A DNA stretch of 64,000 nucleotides, taken from contig NZ_QJSH01000013.1 of the NCBI RefSeq assembly GCF_003426025.1, forward strand, positions 1 through 64,000. Reading direction: 5' to 3'. The stretch comes from Paraliobacillus quinghaiensis. Its GTDB lineage: Bacteria; Bacillota; Bacilli; Bacillales; Amphibacillaceae. This document shows, one piece after another, positions 33,116 to 45,637 of the stretch (position 1 is the stretch's first letter; each line of letters begins with the position of its first letter). The notes beneath the pieces are model-generated. The model did no database searches. It was not told the DNA's origin and worked only from the letters and a program-made list of their open reading frames with translations. The translations under genes and the position numbers were made by a program.

Positions 33116-33859
33116 TTATCTATAGGTGACTTCCCATAGAAAGAGCCCTTGTGGTGGTGCAGTTTTCCCTGCTTTATTACGATCTTTACTATTAATTGTA
33201 TCTATTATGAAACTTGGAAGACGTTCACCTTTACCTATTTCAATCAACGTACCCACCAATATACGTACCATATTATATAAAAAGCCACTTCCCTTGAAAA
33301 CAAAAACTACTTGATCTCCATCTTTCTGACAACTCGCATGATAAACGGTTCGCACTTTACTTCCTTTTATATCTGTTTTAGCAGAACAAAAAGCTGAAAA
33401 GTCATGTTCCCCTTCTATATACGTACAAGCCTCTTGCATTGCATGGATATCTAAATAGTCCCTAACATGTGTACGATGGTTCCTTACAAATATATCTGGA
33501 TCTTTTCTGTTTAAAACAAAATAACGATACTCTTTTACAATTGCGTCATACCTCGCATGAAAGTCATCAACTACGTGGTGTACGCTCTCAATAAAAATAT
33601 CTTTTGGTAAACGTGTATTCAAAGCCATCTTCCAATTCTTTTCAGGGATTGTTAAAGTCGTGTCAAAATGAAACGTTTGACCAACTGCATGCACTCTTGC
33701 ATCTGTCCTTCCTGATGCAATAACCTGGACCTCTTTGCCCTTATGCAAAGCTTTTAGTGCTTGTTCAATCTTTTCCTGAATGGTTATACCGTTATTTTGA
33801 ATTTGATAGCCAGCATAATTTGTCCCATCATAGCTCACGACACACATTATTCGTACCAT
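33116..33859 (-). CDS. truA: tRNA pseudouridine synthase A
   Basis: 247 aa. Modifies uridines 38-40 of the tRNA anticodon stem-loop. The catalytic Asp is in 'ASGRTDARVHAVGQ' (D about 53); 'GTNYAGYQIQ' and 'GSGFLYNMVRILVGTL' are conserved. It starts 12 nt after ecfT, and the ecfA1-ecfA2-ecfT-truA order is the same as in B. subtilis. Confidence 0.96.
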   Translation of the reverse strand: MVRIMCVVSYDGTNYAGYQIQNNGITIQEKIEQALKALHKGKEVQVIASGRTDARVHAVGQTFHFDTTLTIPEKNWKMALNTRLPKDIFIESVHHVVDDFHARYDAIVKEYRYFVLNRKDPDIFVRNHRTHVRDYLDIHAMQEACTYIEGEHDFSAFCSAKTDIKGSKVRTVYHASCQKDGDQVVFVFKGSGFLYNMVRILVGTLIEIGKGERLPSFIIDTINSKDRNKAGKTAPPQGLFLWEVTYR

Positions 33860-33871
33860 TTGACTACTCCT

Positions 33872-34669
33872 TTATACTCTTAACAAAAATAAGACAATAA
33901 TAACAAGTCCAAATATAATAAACGAAAAAATATCTCTTTTTTCAATTTTTAATTCACGTAGTTTTGTTCTACCTTCACCGCCTTGATAACCACGGGCCTC
34001 CATTGCCATTGCCAGGTCTTCAGCACGCTTAAAGGCACTAACAAATAAAGGAACTAGTAACGGAACAATTGCCTGAATTCGATCTTTTACTGGGCCTGTT
34101 TTAAAATCAACACCTCTTGATGCTTGAGCCTTTGAAATTTTTTCTGTTTCCTGCATAAGCGTTGGAATAAAGCGTAAAGAAATTGACATCATTAATGCTA
34201 ATTCATGTACAGGAAATCTTATTTTTTTCAAAGGATCTAATAAACTTTCAATTGCATCTGTAATTTCTATTGGCGTTGTCGTTAAAGTAAGTAATGATGT
34301 TACCAAAATAAGTAGAAAAAACCGAAAAGAAATCGCAATACCTTGAATAACGCCACCAGAGTAAACTGGAAAAGAAAAAATTTGAAAAAGGATGTCACCA
34401 TCTTTTGTCACTATTAAATGCAAAATAAAGGTAAAAATAATCAAGAACCAAACTGGGGTTAGCCCACGTAGGATAAAGGGTATTTTTATTTTTGTTGCCA
34501 AAGCTATCCCAACTGCAAATGCCGTTAACCACGCATAACTAGCTGCCGAGTTAGCAAAGAAAACAAATATAACAAAAAGAAAGATCATTGTAATCTTTGT
34601 TCTTGGATCAAGGCGATGTATGAACGAATCACTTGGTACATATTGACCAATTATCAAAGAATTACTCAT
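33872..34669 (-). CDS. ecfT: ECF transporter transmembrane subunit EcfT
   Basis: 265 aa with about five to six membrane helices. The two coupling motifs that contact the ATPases are visible as 'QASRGVD' and 'MEARGYQGG'. It forms the energising module with EcfA1 and EcfA2 and takes up vitamins through exchangeable S-subunits encoded elsewhere. The ATG overlaps the ecfA2 stop by 8 nt. Confidence 0.95.
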   Translation of the reverse strand: MSNSLIIGQYVPSDSFIHRLDPRTKITMIFLFVIFVFFANSAASYAWLTAFAVGIALATKIKIPFILRGLTPVWFLIIFTFILHLIVTKDGDILFQIFSFPVYSGGVIQGIAISFRFFLLILVTSLLTLTTTPIEITDAIESLLDPLKKIRFPVHELALMMSISLRFIPTLMQETEKISKAQASRGVDFKTGPVKDRIQAIVPLLVPLFVSAFKRAEDLAMAMEARGYQGGEGRTKLRELKIEKRDIFSFIIFGLVIIVLFLLRV

Positions 34670-35534
34670 CCGTTACATCCCCCTTCAAATGTTCCTTCAA
34701 CTGGATTCCAAGCTCTGAAATTGTTTGACCTTCGTAAGGAAGAGACACTTGAAACTTGTCTTCTATTTTTCGTAAGAATTGTATGATTTCAGGTAAATCT
34801 AATTGAACAGCCTGCAATTTGTCTTTTTGTACAAATAGATCTTCAGGTGTTCCTTCCATATACTTCGTTCCATGATCCATGATAATGACATGGTCTGCAT
34901 ATTGTAATGCGTCTTCCATACTGTGTGTAACTAAGATAGTTGTTAACCCTTTAGCATTGTGCAATTGATAAAACATATCCATCATTTCTTTTTGACCTCT
35001 TGGATCCAATCCAGCTGTAGGTTCATCTAATACAAGTACAGATGGATCCATTGCTAGCACACCCGCAATGGCCACACGTCGCATTTGACCACCACTTAAA
35101 TCAAATGGGGATCGTTCAAGTAATTCCTCAGGTAACTGTACTGCATCTAATATTGGTGGGATCCTTTTTTCAATTTCTTCATAATCAACCCCGAAATTTT
35201 TGGGGCCAAAGGCTATATCTTTTTTTACAGTTTCATCAAATAACTGGTGTTCAGGATATTGAAATACAACACCAACTTTTTCACGCAAAACCTTTATGTC
35301 TTTTACCTTTTTACCAGGCATTAGTTGATAAGGACCAATAGATACTTCTCCACCGGTTGGTCTAAGAAGTCCATTCAGGTGTTGAATTAATGTCGACTTA
35401 CCGGATCCAGTATGACCCACGATTGCAACAAATGAACCAGAAGAAATAGTAAAGGATAAATTTCTTAATGCATGGTGTTCAAAAGGGGTATTAGGTTGAT
35501 ACGTATAATTTACTTGTTTGAATGATATGTCCAT
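34662..35534 (-). CDS. ecfA2: ECF transporter ATPase EcfA2
   Basis: 290 aa ABC ATPase. Walker A 'GHTGSGKST', Q-loop '[15 protein letters not shown]', signature '[13 protein letters not shown]', Walker B '[13 protein letters not shown]', H-loop 'LVTHSMEDA'. Its start overlaps the end of ecfA1 by 25 nt. The Q-loop 'FQYPEHQLF' distinguishes EcfA2 from EcfA1. Confidence 0.95.
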   Translation of the reverse strand: MDISFKQVNYTYQPNTPFEHHALRNLSFTISSGSFVAIVGHTGSGKSTLIQHLNGLLRPTGGEVSIGPYQLMPGKKVKDIKVLREKVGVVFQYPEHQLFDETVKKDIAFGPKNFGVDYEEIEKRIPPILDAVQLPEELLERSPFDLSGGQMRRVAIAGVLAMDPSVLVLDEPTAGLDPRGQKEMMDMFYQLHNAKGLTTILVTHSMEDALQYADHVIIMDHGTKYMEGTPEDLFVQKDKLQAVQLDLPEIIQFLRKIEDKFQVSLPYEGQTISELGIQLKEHLKGDVTDE

Positions 35535-36349
35535 AATTCCTCTAATAACTCCTCATGGTTTAATGGTTGCTGACTAATTGGAACGTCTACTTTACCTAAC
35601 TCATTTGCCAGTTTTGCAACAAATGGAATATCTAACCCAATCTCTTGCAATTCCTTTTCCCTTGCAAAAACTTCTCTCGGGGTAGCTTCTAACCAAACCT
35701 CTCCTTTGCTCATTACAATAACACGATCTGCCTGCGTTATTTCATTTAGATCATGCGTAATTGTCAAAAGAGATAGTCCTTGTTGGTCTTTCACCTCATT
35801 TACAGTATGCATGATTTCTTTTCTACCTTTAGGATCTAGCATAGCTGTTGCTTCATCTAAAATAATGATCTGGGGTGAAATAGCTAACACGCTAGCAATT
35901 GCCACCCTTTGTTTTTGTCCACCAGACAATCGGTGTGGCTCATGTAGCATATAGTCTATCATACCGACAGCACGTAAGCTGTTATCTATCGCAGTAATCA
36001 TTTGAGAACGGTCTACTCCTCTGTTTTCTAATCCAAAGGCTACATCATCACGTACCGTTGTACCAACAAATTGATTATCTGGATTTTGAAAAACCATTCC
36101 GACTTTTTTACGCACTTCCCAGATTGTCTCCTCTGTAACTGGAGTACCAAGAACAACCACTTCACCTTCATCAGCAAACAATAAACCATTAATTAATTTA
36201 GCGATTGTTGATTTACCTGATCCATTATGGCCAATAATTGCTACCCCTTCATCTGCAGGAATACGAAAACTAACATTTTTTAAAACCCATGGTCCTTCCT
36301 CGCTATACCGGAATGAAACATTTCGAAATTCTATACACTCTTTTTTCAT
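35510..36349 (-). CDS. ecfA1: ECF transporter ATPase EcfA1
   Basis: 279 aa ABC ATPase. Walker A 'GHNGSGKST', Q-loop '[14 protein letters not shown]', signature '[13 protein letters not shown]', Walker B '[13 protein letters not shown]', H-loop 'TITHDLNE'. It is the first gene of the ECF-truA operon. A 287-bp gap separates it from rplQ. Confidence 0.95.
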   Translation of the reverse strand: MKKECIEFRNVSFRYSEEGPWVLKNVSFRIPADEGVAIIGHNGSGKSTIAKLINGLLFADEGEVVVLGTPVTEETIWEVRKKVGMVFQNPDNQFVGTTVRDDVAFGLENRGVDRSQMITAIDNSLRAVGMIDYMLHEPHRLSGGQKQRVAIASVLAISPQIIILDEATAMLDPKGRKEIMHTVNEVKDQQGLSLLTITHDLNEITQADRVIVMSKGEVWLEATPREVFAREKELQEIGLDIPFVAKLANELGKVDVPISQQPLNHEELLEELWTYHSNK

Positions 36350-36636
36350 ATACGATTCCCCCGCCGTTATATGTCACATTATTTCCCCGGAAATGATGGA
36401 ATTAAAGGGGAGAATGTCGATATATATTTAAATACGTCTTTAAAAGTCTATTTTATCATAACCAGGTGCAAAAAAATTTATAAATGTAGCAAAAATAAAA
36501 AACACCGAATGGCTTATCCTAGGGGAGAAGTCAACGGCGTCTGTGTTATTTATCAATATTTACTTAATGTGCAAAAAGGGCTTGGATTGACCTCGTGGAG
36601 AGATTCTATCCTGCCCTTCACCTTCTTTTATCAAGT
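36350..36636 (-). other. gap between rplQ and ecfA1, likely terminator and promoter region
   Basis: On the minus strand AAGGGC (about 36611) and GCCCTTTTTGC (about 36573) could form the rplQ terminator with a long loop. An AT-rich block near 36420-36490 may carry the ecfA1 promoter. No gene. Confidence 0.4.
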
Positions 36637-36990
36637 TTATACTAACTCAATAATTGCTGTTTTTGCACCGTCACCACGACGCTGTCCTAATTTCAAGACA
36701 CGTGTGTATCCGCCTTGGCGTTCTTCATAACGAGTTGCAATATCGCTAAACAGTTTTTGAACTGCATCTTCATTTTCTGCCGTTTTTGATCCATATAAGT
36801 AAGCTGCTGCCTGACGACGAGCATGAAGATCCCCGCGCTTACCAAGTGTGATCATTTTTTCTACGACAGAACGAAGATCTTTCGCTTTCGCTTCTGTTGT
36901 TTCTATACGTTCATGAATAATCAAGTCAGTAGCAAGATTTCGAAGTAATGCTAAACGTACATCAGTTGTACGACCTAGTTTTCTAGCCAT
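36637..36990 (-). CDS. rplQ: ribosomal protein L17
   Basis: 117 aa. '[20 protein letters not shown]' and '[20 protein letters not shown]' are the family core, and the C-terminus '[20 protein letters not shown]' is complete. It is the last gene of the alpha operon, 45 nt after rpoA, with a good GGGAGGG site. Confidence 0.97.
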   Translation of the reverse strand: MARKLGRTTDVRLALLRNLATDLIIHERIETTEAKAKDLRSVVEKMITLGKRGDLHARRQAAAYLYGSKTAENEDAVQKLFSDIATRYEERQGGYTRVLKLGQRRGDGAKTAIIELV

Positions 36991-37035
36991 GGATTATCCC
37001 TCCCTTATTTCGGAATGTCTCAAGTTGTTATATGA

Positions 37036-37980
37036 TTAGTCTTCTTTACGTAATCCTAGTCCCAAATCTTCCAATTTGTGTCTCACTTCTTCAAGTGATT
37101 TACGTCCTAGATTACGTACTTTCATCATATCTTCTTCTGACTTATTCGCAAGTTCTTGTACTGAATTAATACCTGCACGTTTTAAACAGTTATAAGAACG
37201 AACTGATAAATCAAGCTCTTCTATTGTCATTTCTAATACTTTTTCTTTTTGATCTTCTTCTTTTTCAATCATGATTTCTGCATTTTGTGCTTCATCTGTT
37301 AAGCTAACAAATATGTTCAAATGCTCTGTATAGATTTTAGCACCTAATGATACAGCTTCTTCAGGTCGAATACTTCCATCTGTCCAAACATCCAATGTCA
37401 ACTTATCAAAATTCGTGATCTGACCAACACGTGTATTTTCTACTTGGTAGGTAACTCGTGATACTGGCGTGAAAATTGAGTCAACTGGAATAACTCCAAT
37501 TGGTTGATCATCATGATTGTTTGAGTCAGCTGGACGGTATCCTCTACCACGTTCAGCAGTCATTTTCATACGTAATGCTGCATTACTTCCTAATGTAGCA
37601 ATATGAAGATCTGGATTTAAAATTTCTACATCACTATCGTACGTAATATCCGCAGCTGTAACAATTCCTTCCCCTTGTACATCTATCTCTAAAGTTTTCT
37701 CTTCATCAGAGTAAATTTTTAGAGCTAGCTTCTTCAGGTTAAGAACAATCGTTGTAACGTCTTCTACAACGCCTTCAATCGTTGAGAACTCATGAAGTGC
37801 ACCATCAATTTGTACAGATGTTACAGCAGCACCAGGAAGTGAGGATAATAGAATACGACGTAAGGAGTTTCCTAGTGTAGTCCCATATCCACGTTCTAGC
37901 GGTTCTACAACGAACTTTCCAAATGTAGCATCATCACTGATTTCTACTGTCTCTATCTTTGGCTTTTCAATTTCGATCAT
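37036..37980 (-). CDS. rpoA: RNA polymerase alpha subunit
   Basis: 314 aa. The N-terminal dimerisation domain has '[20 protein letters not shown]' and '[19 protein letters not shown]'. After a flexible acidic linker ('EKEEDQKEK') comes the C-terminal domain with '[20 protein letters not shown]' and '[12 protein letters not shown]', which binds UP elements and activators. It lies between rpsK and rplQ. Confidence 0.98.
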   Translation of the reverse strand: MIEIEKPKIETVEISDDATFGKFVVEPLERGYGTTLGNSLRRILLSSLPGAAVTSVQIDGALHEFSTIEGVVEDVTTIVLNLKKLALKIYSDEEKTLEIDVQGEGIVTAADITYDSDVEILNPDLHIATLGSNAALRMKMTAERGRGYRPADSNNHDDQPIGVIPVDSIFTPVSRVTYQVENTRVGQITNFDKLTLDVWTDGSIRPEEAVSLGAKIYTEHLNIFVSLTDEAQNAEIMIEKEEDQKEKVLEMTIEELDLSVRSYNCLKRAGINSVQELANKSEEDMMKVRNLGRKSLEEVRHKLEDLGLGLRKED

Positions 37981-38209
37981 TAATAAAAACCCTCCTTCAA
38001 ACGTCGAAACCCCGGCTAGATGATTTATCTAACCGAAATTCCTCAGGTCGGCAGTTCCCGTTTCTGCACTATGTCAATTTGTATACTTTAAGTCTGTCCG
38101 ATGCTGATTAACAATAGAAAAAAATTAACTACTGCCTTTATTTTGCATTTTCTAGTTTAAGCTAACATAACCCATTATAGACAGCCTAACAAATTCTATA
38201 CGGATAAAT
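37981..38209 (-). promoter_or_regulatory. rpsK-rpoA intergenic region with possible internal promoter
   Basis: 229 bp, unusually long for this operon. On the minus strand TATAAT (38174-38179 on plus as ATTATA) could be a -10 box for rpoA-rplQ, but no good -35 is visible. CGGCAGTTCCCGTTT-type sequence near 38050 may fold. Confidence 0.3.
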
Positions 38210-38599
38210 TTACACGCGACGACGTTTTGGTGGGCGACAACCATTGTGAGGAACAGGTGTTACATCAACAATGGCAGTAACTTCAATGCCTGCTGCTTGT
38301 AGCGAACGAATTGCTGCTTCACGTCCAGCACCAGGACCCTTTACCGTTACTTCTAACGTTTTGATGCCATGCTCTTGAGCAGCTTTAGCTGCTGTTTCTG
38401 CTGCCATTTGTGCTGCAAATGGTGTTGATTTACGAGAGCCTCTAAAACCAAGCGCACCAGCACTACTCCAGCTAATCGCATTACCTTGAATATCAGTAAT
38501 TGTAACAATTGTGTTGTTAAAAGTTGAACGAATATGCGCTATGCCACTGTCAATATTCTTTTTCACACGTTTTTTACGTGTATTTGTTTTACGGACCAT
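38210..38599 (-). CDS. rpsK: ribosomal protein S11
   Basis: 129 aa. '[20 protein letters not shown]', '[18 protein letters not shown]' and the C-terminus '[18 protein letters not shown]' are conserved. It forms the platform of the 30S subunit near the mRNA exit. Starts 25 nt after rpsM. Confidence 0.98.
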   Translation of the reverse strand: MVRKTNTRKKRVKKNIDSGIAHIRSTFNNTIVTITDIQGNAISWSSAGALGFRGSRKSTPFAAQMAAETAAKAAQEHGIKTLEVTVKGPGAGREAAIRSLQAAGIEVTAIVDVTPVPHNGCRPPKRRRV

Positions 38600-38624
38600 T
38601 AGATTTTCGAACCTCCTTTAAAAA

Positions 38625-38990
38625 TTATTTCTTTTTGTTGGCCATAGTCTTACGTGGGCCTTTACGTGTACGAGAGTTATTCTTCGTTTTTTGTCCGCGA
38701 ACTGGTAAACCTCTGCGGTGACGAAGACCTCTGTATGAACCAATTTCAATTAGACGTTTAATATTTAATGATACTTCACGACGAAGATCACCTTCTACCG
38801 TATGCTTATCAACTGCTGTACGGATTTTTGACAACTCATCTTCTGTTAGATCACGAACACGAGTATCTTCTGAAACGCCAGCTTCTTGTAAAACTTCTTT
38901 AGCAGTAGTTTTACCGATACCATAGATATAAGTTAAAGAAATTACTACACGTTTTTCACGTGGAACATCAATACCTGCAATACGTGCCAT
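38625..38990 (-). CDS. rpsM: ribosomal protein S13
   Basis: 121 aa. '[20 protein letters not shown]', the '[11 protein letters not shown]' helix-hairpin-helix-like segment, and the C-terminal '[20 protein letters not shown]' that contacts P-site tRNA. The start has AAGGAGGTGC in front. Confidence 0.98.
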   Translation of the reverse strand: MARIAGIDVPREKRVVISLTYIYGIGKTTAKEVLQEAGVSEDTRVRDLTEDELSKIRTAVDKHTVEGDLRREVSLNIKRLIEIGSYRGLRHRRGLPVRGQKTKNNSRTRKGPRKTMANKKK

Positions 38991-39014
38991 TAGTTCTGTG
39001 CACCTCCTTATTGA

Positions 39015-39155
<141 letters not shown>

Positions 39156-39160
39156 TTATA

Positions 39161-39379
39161 TTATTTATAACGGTACGTAATACGTCCTCTAGTTAAATCA
39201 TACGGTGAAAGCTCAACCGTTACTTTATCTCCAGGTAATATTCGAATGAAGTGCATACGAATCTTACCAGATACGTGAGCTAAAACGGTGTGACCATTCT
39301 CTAATTCAACTTTAAACATTGCATTCGGTAACGTGTCAGTAACAGTACCTTCTACTTCAATTGCATCGTCTTTCGCCAT
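39161..39379 (-). CDS. infA: translation initiation factor IF-1
   Basis: 72 aa single OB-fold: '[20 protein letters not shown]', '[19 protein letters not shown]', '[16 protein letters not shown]'. It blocks the A site during initiation. Its start overlaps the upstream KOW-protein gene by 23 nt. Confidence 0.98.
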   Translation of the reverse strand: MAKDDAIEVEGTVTDTLPNAMFKVELENGHTVLAHVSGKIRMHFIRILPGDKVTVELSPYDLTRGRITYRYK

Positions 39380-39692
39380 CGAGTTGATCTCCCTTCTTCA
39401 AATCAGTCAGTACTTCATTGACAAATTTTGATATCGCAAAACGCAGCTTACCATTTGTAACGCGACCAGTTTCTAGAAGGCTGTTTTGGACTTCTGGAGA
39501 AATAAAATTCAATGATCTAACGTGTTGTAAGTTCTTCTTTTTTGGTCGATCATACTTTCTTTTTTCCCCGTCCGCAAGCAAGACAAAACGATCATCCACA
39601 ATGTTTATGACAATAGCATATTGGCCTGCTTCTCGTCCTTGTATAATCTGAACAATTTGACCTATTTCGGGACGCGACTCCGTATCATTCAA
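39357..39692 (-). CDS. KOW-domain (L14e-like) RNA-binding protein
   Basis: 111 aa. The N-terminal KOW motif '[20 protein letters not shown]' and '[20 protein letters not shown]' are those of the small KOW protein found between map and infA in bacilli. It overlaps infA by 23 nt, so both are translated together. The exact role is unknown; a ribosome-associated function is likely. Here a 588-bp gap precedes it instead of map. Confidence 0.88.
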   Translation of the reverse strand: MNDTESRPEIGQIVQIIQGREAGQYAIVINIVDDRFVLLADGEKRKYDRPKKKNLQHVRSLNFISPEVQNSLLETGRVTNGKLRFAISKFVNEVLTDLKKGDQLDGERRCN

Positions 39693-40280
39693 ACATGATC
39701 ACCTTCACTTAGGTTATAGTTTTAGTCATCTTTTAAAACAACTAACTTCTCTATCATAAAAAATACATATTTAAAATAAGCATATATTTTATCATGTTTT
39801 GTGACAACCGTCCAATTATCTGCAAAAGTAGTTATCTGACATATTCCCGCATTCAACATTGATTCTTCAATTAGAATCATATCTGGTTAAATAGTGGATC
39901 ATTTTGAGGACTGTAAATAATCAGGCATCTTCGTTTATAGCGAGTACAAACGATCCTATCTCATGTTCCTTACAGTAACAATTCGCTCCACATCTTGTCT
40001 GAAATTTCATGCGATATATTGGAAAGGCGGGCACCTGGTTTTGCTTAATCAAGACTTATTGTTTTAAACAAGTCTCATTTATTTCTAGTAATCAATTCAC
40101 TGTCATGATGGTTACATAAAGTGTGTGAATCGAATACCTTTTTCTTAGATCACCTTTATATGAAATAGTGCAAAATAGTACCACGAAAATCATTATACCC
40201 TTTCCAGAAAATAATTGCATCTTTGATACGATTTCTTTGGTGATATACGTTATTTCTCGTGGTATTTTTGCAACATTTAC
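39693..40280. other. 588-bp gap where map is normally found
   Basis: No frame longer than about 50 codons and no recognisable methionine aminopeptidase remnant on the minus strand. The region is AT-rich with one A/T-flanked inverted repeat (40170-40271). It must hold a promoter for the KOW-infA-rpmJ genes if the adk transcript ends here. Confidence 0.6.
40170..40271 (-). repeat. about 100-bp element with 20-bp imperfect inverted ends, just after adk
   Basis: GCAAAATAGTACCACGAAAAT (from 40170) is repeated inversely as ATTTCTCGTGGTATTTTTGC (to 40271) with a few differences. It could be a terminator for adk or a small MITE-like insertion. Confidence 0.45.
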
Positions 40281-40946
<666 letters not shown>

Positions 40947-40957
40947 TTATAACCAAT

Positions 40958-42253
40958 TTATTTAATAAAACCTTTATAGTGACGTTTTACAAGTTGGCTT
41001 TCTAACTGTTTCATCGTTTGAAGTGCTACACCTACTACAATCAGCAAGCTAGTACCTCCAATTTGAATTGCTTGAGGTAAGTTAGCAATACTACCTAAAA
41101 CAAGTGGTAATACCGCAACCGCAGCAAGAAAGATAGACCCAACAAATGTGAGGCGATACATAACTCGCGTAAGATACGTTTCTGTATTTTTACCAGGTCG
41201 TATCCCAGGAATATATCCACCTTGTTTCTTAAGGTTTTCAGCCATTTGTTCTGGATTCACCTGTACAAATGAATAGAAATAGGTGAATGCAATGATTAAC
41301 GCGACATAGATTACCATACCAATAGGTTGTGTGTAATCAAAAATCGTCTCAATTGTACCAGCAACACTTCCTTCAAAGAAGCTAGCAATAGTACGTGGTG
41401 CCATAATAAAAGATACTGCAAAAATAACGGGGATAACACCAGCAGCATTAACTTTTAACGGTAAATGTGTCGAGTGTCCACCTACTGGCGAACGATTTAC
41501 TAAACGTTTTGCATATTGAATTGGTATTTTACGCAATGCTTGTTGAATGTAAATTACACCAACAACAACAGCAAGTATTACCAATACAATTAATGCAACA
41601 ATCACGATATTGATGAATAAATCGTCACCAACATCTCCACCAAAATATTGCTCATATAATTGATTTACTCCATTTGGAATCGCAGCAACAATACCTGCGA
41701 AAATAATAATGGAAATACCATTACCTACTCCATTTGCAGTAATTTGTTCTCCAAGCCACATTAAAAAAGCTGTTCCACTAGTTAACACTATCGCAATTAC
41801 GATAAATTTACCCACGCCAGGATCTGCAATCAATTGTCCATTAGTCATTGCATTAAAGCCAACTGACATAGCAATAGCTTGAATAAATGCAAGAATGATT
41901 GTAGCATAACGTGTGAATTGAGCTAACTTTCGTCGACCAACTTCCCCTTGTTTTTTCCACTCGGTAAACTTAGGTACTACATCCATTTGCAATAACTGCA
42001 TAATGATGGAGGCGGTAATGTAGGGCATAATCCCCATCGCAAAGATGGAGAAGTTCTGTAATGCCCCACCTCCAAAAGTATTTAAGAACCCAAATACACT
42101 TTGTTGATCATTCATAAACCCAATTGCATCTCGATCTGAGAATGGAACTGGGATAAATGTTCCTAATCGAAAAACGATTAACATTAATAGTGTGAAGACA
42201 ATTTTACTTCTAATATCTTTTACACGCACGAAATTAGAGATTGTACGAAACAT
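40958..42253 (-). CDS. secY: preprotein translocase subunit SecY
   Basis: 431 aa, ten transmembrane helices. 'IPVPFSDRDAIGFMNDQQSV', 'FAMGIMPYITASIIMQLLQM', and the cytoplasmic loop 'GGYIPGIRPGKNTETYLTRV' with the conserved Arg that contacts SecA and ribosomes. The start overlaps the rplO stop by 1 nt. Confidence 0.98.
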   Translation of the reverse strand: MFRTISNFVRVKDIRSKIVFTLLMLIVFRLGTFIPVPFSDRDAIGFMNDQQSVFGFLNTFGGGALQNFSIFAMGIMPYITASIIMQLLQMDVVPKFTEWKKQGEVGRRKLAQFTRYATIILAFIQAIAMSVGFNAMTNGQLIADPGVGKFIVIAIVLTSGTAFLMWLGEQITANGVGNGISIIIFAGIVAAIPNGVNQLYEQYFGGDVGDDLFINIVIVALIVLVILAVVVGVIYIQQALRKIPIQYAKRLVNRSPVGGHSTHLPLKVNAAGVIPVIFAVSFIMAPRTIASFFEGSVAGTIETIFDYTQPIGMVIYVALIIAFTYFYSFVQVNPEQMAENLKKQGGYIPGIRPGKNTETYLTRVMYRLTFVGSIFLAAVAVLPLVLGSIANLPQAIQIGGTSLLIVVGVALQTMKQLESQLVKRHYKGFIK

Positions 42254-42690
42254 TACATCACCTCAATTTTACCGCCCGCTGCCTCAATAGCTTCTTTTGC
42301 AGAAGTAGAGAACTTGTGAGCTTTTACAGTAAGTTTCTTTTCCATATTGCCATTTCCAAGAACTTTAATGCCGGCTTTTAACTTGCTAACTGTTCCAGTT
42401 TCAAGTAAAAGTTCAGGTGTTACTTCTGTACCTTCTTCAAATTTATTTAGTGTATCTAAGTTGACGATTGAATATTCAGTACGATGGATATTTGTAAATC
42501 CTCGTTTTGGTAAGCGTTGGAATAATGGCATTTGTCCACCTTCAAATCCTAGACGTACGCCACCACCTGAACGAGCTTTTTGCCCTTTATGTCCGCGACC
42601 AGATGTTTTTCCGTTACCAGAGGACATTCCACGACCTACACGATTTCGCTCTTTACGAGCTTGTGATGGTTTCAATTCATGAAGTTTCAT
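42253..42690 (-). CDS. rplO: ribosomal protein L15
   Basis: 145 aa. N-terminal Gly/Lys-rich extension '[20 protein letters not shown]' that threads into 23S rRNA, '[16 protein letters not shown]', and a globular C-terminus. Lies between rpmD and secY. Confidence 0.97.
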   Translation of the reverse strand: MKLHELKPSQARKERNRVGRGMSSGNGKTSGRGHKGQKARSGGGVRLGFEGGQMPLFQRLPKRGFTNIHRTEYSIVNLDTLNKFEEGTEVTPELLLETGTVSKLKAGIKVLGNGNMEKKLTVKAHKFSTSAKEAIEAAGGKIEVM

Positions 42691-42719
42691 GCGAGCACCT
42701 CCTCTTTGCGCTAATGTTA

Positions 42720-42902
42720 TTATACTTCTTTGACCGTTACAAGATGTGATACTTTATTAAGCATGCCTCGAACCGCAGGCGTATCTTCACGGACAACAGA
42801 TTGACGAATTTTTCTTAAACCCAATGTTTTTACGGTTGCCTTTTGAACTTCAGATCTGCCGATGACACTGCGCATGAGGGTAATTTCTAAATTTTTAGCC
42901 AT
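42720..42902 (-). CDS. rpmD: ribosomal protein L30
   Basis: 60 aa, the usual short bacterial form: '[20 protein letters not shown]' and '[19 protein letters not shown]'. Starts 13 nt after rpsE. Confidence 0.96.
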   Translation of the reverse strand: MAKNLEITLMRSVIGRSEVQKATVKTLGLRKIRQSVVREDTPAVRGMLNKVSHLVTVKEV

Positions 42903-42915
42903 TGTATTTCCCTCC

Positions 42916-43419
42916 CTATCCTAACAGTTCTTCTACTGATTTACCACGTAATTTCGCTACTTCTTCTGCACGTTTTAAGCCAGCAAGACCGCTGATTGTT
43001 GCGCGAACCATGTTGATCGGTGTGTTAGATCCTAATGATTTAGAAAGAATGTCACCTACACCAGAAAGTTCAAGTACGGCACGAACAGGTCCACCAGCAA
43101 TAACTCCAGTACCTTCAGCAGCTGGTTTCATTAAGATGCTTCCTGCACCAAATTCACCAATTGTTTCGTGTGGAATCGTTGTACCAACGATCGGTACAGT
43201 AATAAGATTTTTCTTTGCATCATCGATTGCTTTTTTGATAGCTTCTGGTACCTCTTGTGCTTTACCAGTACCAAATCCAACATGTCCGTTTTTGTCTCCG
43301 ACTACAACTAATGCTGCAAAACGGAAACGACGTCCACCTTTTACTACTTTAGCTACACGGTTGATTGTTACTACGCGTTCTTCTAAGTCTAATTTATTCG
43401 GGTCGATATTAGTACGCAA
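42916..43419 (-). CDS. rpsE: ribosomal protein S5
   Basis: 167 aa. dsRBD-like N-terminal domain ('[20 protein letters not shown]') with the loop linked to spectinomycin sensitivity ('VVKGGRRF', unaltered), then '[20 protein letters not shown]'. A ribosomal accuracy protein. Confidence 0.98.
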   Translation of the reverse strand: MRTNIDPNKLDLEERVVTINRVAKVVKGGRRFRFAALVVVGDKNGHVGFGTGKAQEVPEAIKKAIDDAKKNLITVPIVGTTIPHETIGEFGAGSILMKPAAEGTGVIAGGPVRAVLELSGVGDILSKSLGSNTPINMVRATISGLAGLKRAEEVAKLRGKSVEELLG

Positions 43420-43439
43420 TATATGTCCCTCCTTTTATA

Positions 43440-43802
43440 TTAAAATTCAAGACCTGCCTCACGGGCAGCATCTGCTAATGCTTTTACACGTCCGTGATAT
43501 AAATATCCTCCACGGTCAAACACTATATTCTTGTGGCCTTTTTCTTGAGCGCGTGTTGCGACTAGTTCGCCAACTTTTTTTGCTGCTTCTACATTTCCAG
43601 TAGCATCACTGTCAAATCCATTATCTACTGTTGAAGCACTTACTAATGTAACTGCATTTACATCATCAATTAGTTGTGCATAGATATGTTTATTTGAACG
43701 ATATACGTTTAGACGTGGACGTTCCGCAGTTCCAAAAAGGTTCTTACGAACACGTTGATGTCTTTTTTTACGTACGACGTTTTTATCTGGCTTTGTGATC
43801 AT
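43440..43802 (-). CDS. rplR: ribosomal protein L18
   Basis: 120 aa. '[20 protein letters not shown]', '[14 protein letters not shown]', C-terminal '[20 protein letters not shown]'. Binds 5S rRNA together with L5. Confidence 0.98.
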   Translation of the reverse strand: MITKPDKNVVRKKRHQRVRKNLFGTAERPRLNVYRSNKHIYAQLIDDVNAVTLVSASTVDNGFDSDATGNVEAAKKVGELVATRAQEKGHKNIVFDRGGYLYHGRVKALADAAREAGLEF

Positions 43803-43855
43803 CTAGGTCACTCCTTTCTGTTCCCTACCTAACCTGAATCATCGGTTAACTAACT

Positions 43856-44392
43856 TTATTTAGCTGTTTTACCTTCTTTACGACGTACTTTTTCACCTTC
43901 ATAACGAATCCCTTTACCTTTATAAGGTTCAGGTGGGCGAATAGCACGAATGTTTGCAGCAACTGCACCAACTAGTTCTTTATCAATACCCTTAATAATA
44001 ACTTTTGTGTTTGCAGGGACATCAATTTCGATACCATCTTGTGGTTCAATTTCTACCGGATGAGAATAACCAGCGTTAACAACAAGTTTTGTACCTTGTT
44101 TTAGCGCACGGTAACCAACACCTTGAATTTCTAATGCTTTTTCAAATCCTTTGTGTACCCCTTCAACCATATTACCGATCAGACTACGTGTTGTACCATG
44201 TAGGGCACGGTGTTCTTTATGATCACTTGGTCGTTCAACCGTTAATACGTTATCTTCAACTTTAATTGTCATATCCTGATGGAATTGACGAGATAATTCT
44301 CCCTTAGGACCTTTTACAGTCACAAAGTTGTTGTCATTTTTGATTTCAACACCTTCAGGGATTTCTAGTATTTTTAAGCCTATACGAGACAT
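43856..44392 (-). CDS. rplF: ribosomal protein L6
   Basis: 178 aa, two duplicated L6 domains. '[20 protein letters not shown]' and the C-terminal '[20 protein letters not shown]' signature are present. Lies in the spc operon between rpsH and rplR. Confidence 0.98.
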   Translation of the reverse strand: MSRIGLKILEIPEGVEIKNDNNFVTVKGPKGELSRQFHQDMTIKVEDNVLTVERPSDHKEHRALHGTTRSLIGNMVEGVHKGFEKALEIQGVGYRALKQGTKLVVNAGYSHPVEIEPQDGIEIDVPANTKVIIKGIDKELVGAVAANIRAIRPPEPYKGKGIRYEGEKVRRKEGKTAK

Positions 44393-44425
44393 TTTTGGAG
44401 CACCTCCTATCTTGTTGAATAATTA

Positions 44426-44824
44426 TTACCAAACGTATGCGAGTACTTCGCCGCCAATCGATTGTTCACGTGCTTCTTTATCCGATAAAACACCTTTTGA
44501 AGTAGAAACGATTGCAATACCAAGTCCATTTAATACTTTTGGAATTTCATCAGCTTTTGCATATACACGCAATCCTGGTTTACTAATACGTTTTATACCA
44601 GAGATTACACGTTCTTCACCTGTACCATATTTTAAGAAAATACGAAGTACACCTTGCTTATTATCTTCAATGAATTCATAATCGCGAACAAAGCCCTCAC
44701 GTTTTAAGATATCTGCAACTTCTTTTTTTAAGTTTGACGCAGGAAGCTCTAGCTTCTCATGGCGAACCATGTTTGCATTACGAATACGAGTTAACATATC
44801 TGCAATTGGGTCAGTCATAACCAT
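44426..44824 (-). CDS. rpsH: ribosomal protein S8
   Basis: 132 aa. '[20 protein letters not shown]', '[20 protein letters not shown]', '[20 protein letters not shown]'. S8 binds helix 21 of 16S rRNA and in E. coli represses its own operon; no such site was identified here. An alternative in-frame ATG two codons later would give MTDPIAD as the start. Confidence 0.97.
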   Translation of the reverse strand: MVMTDPIADMLTRIRNANMVRHEKLELPASNLKKEVADILKREGFVRDYEFIEDNKQGVLRIFLKYGTGEERVISGIKRISKPGLRVYAKADEIPKVLNGLGIAIVSTSKGVLSDKEAREQSIGGEVLAYVW

Positions 44825-44854
44825 TATTTATTACCTCCTTCCCTAATCGGGGTT

Positions 44855-45611
<757 letters not shown>

Positions 45612-45637
45612 CGAGTAGCCCTCCTTTCGTCGCTAAT

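Noticed and set aside
42902-43603. 233-codon plus-strand frame opposite rpsE and rplR
   Set aside because: It is antisense to two conserved ribosomal genes and has a composition mirroring them; it is a shadow.
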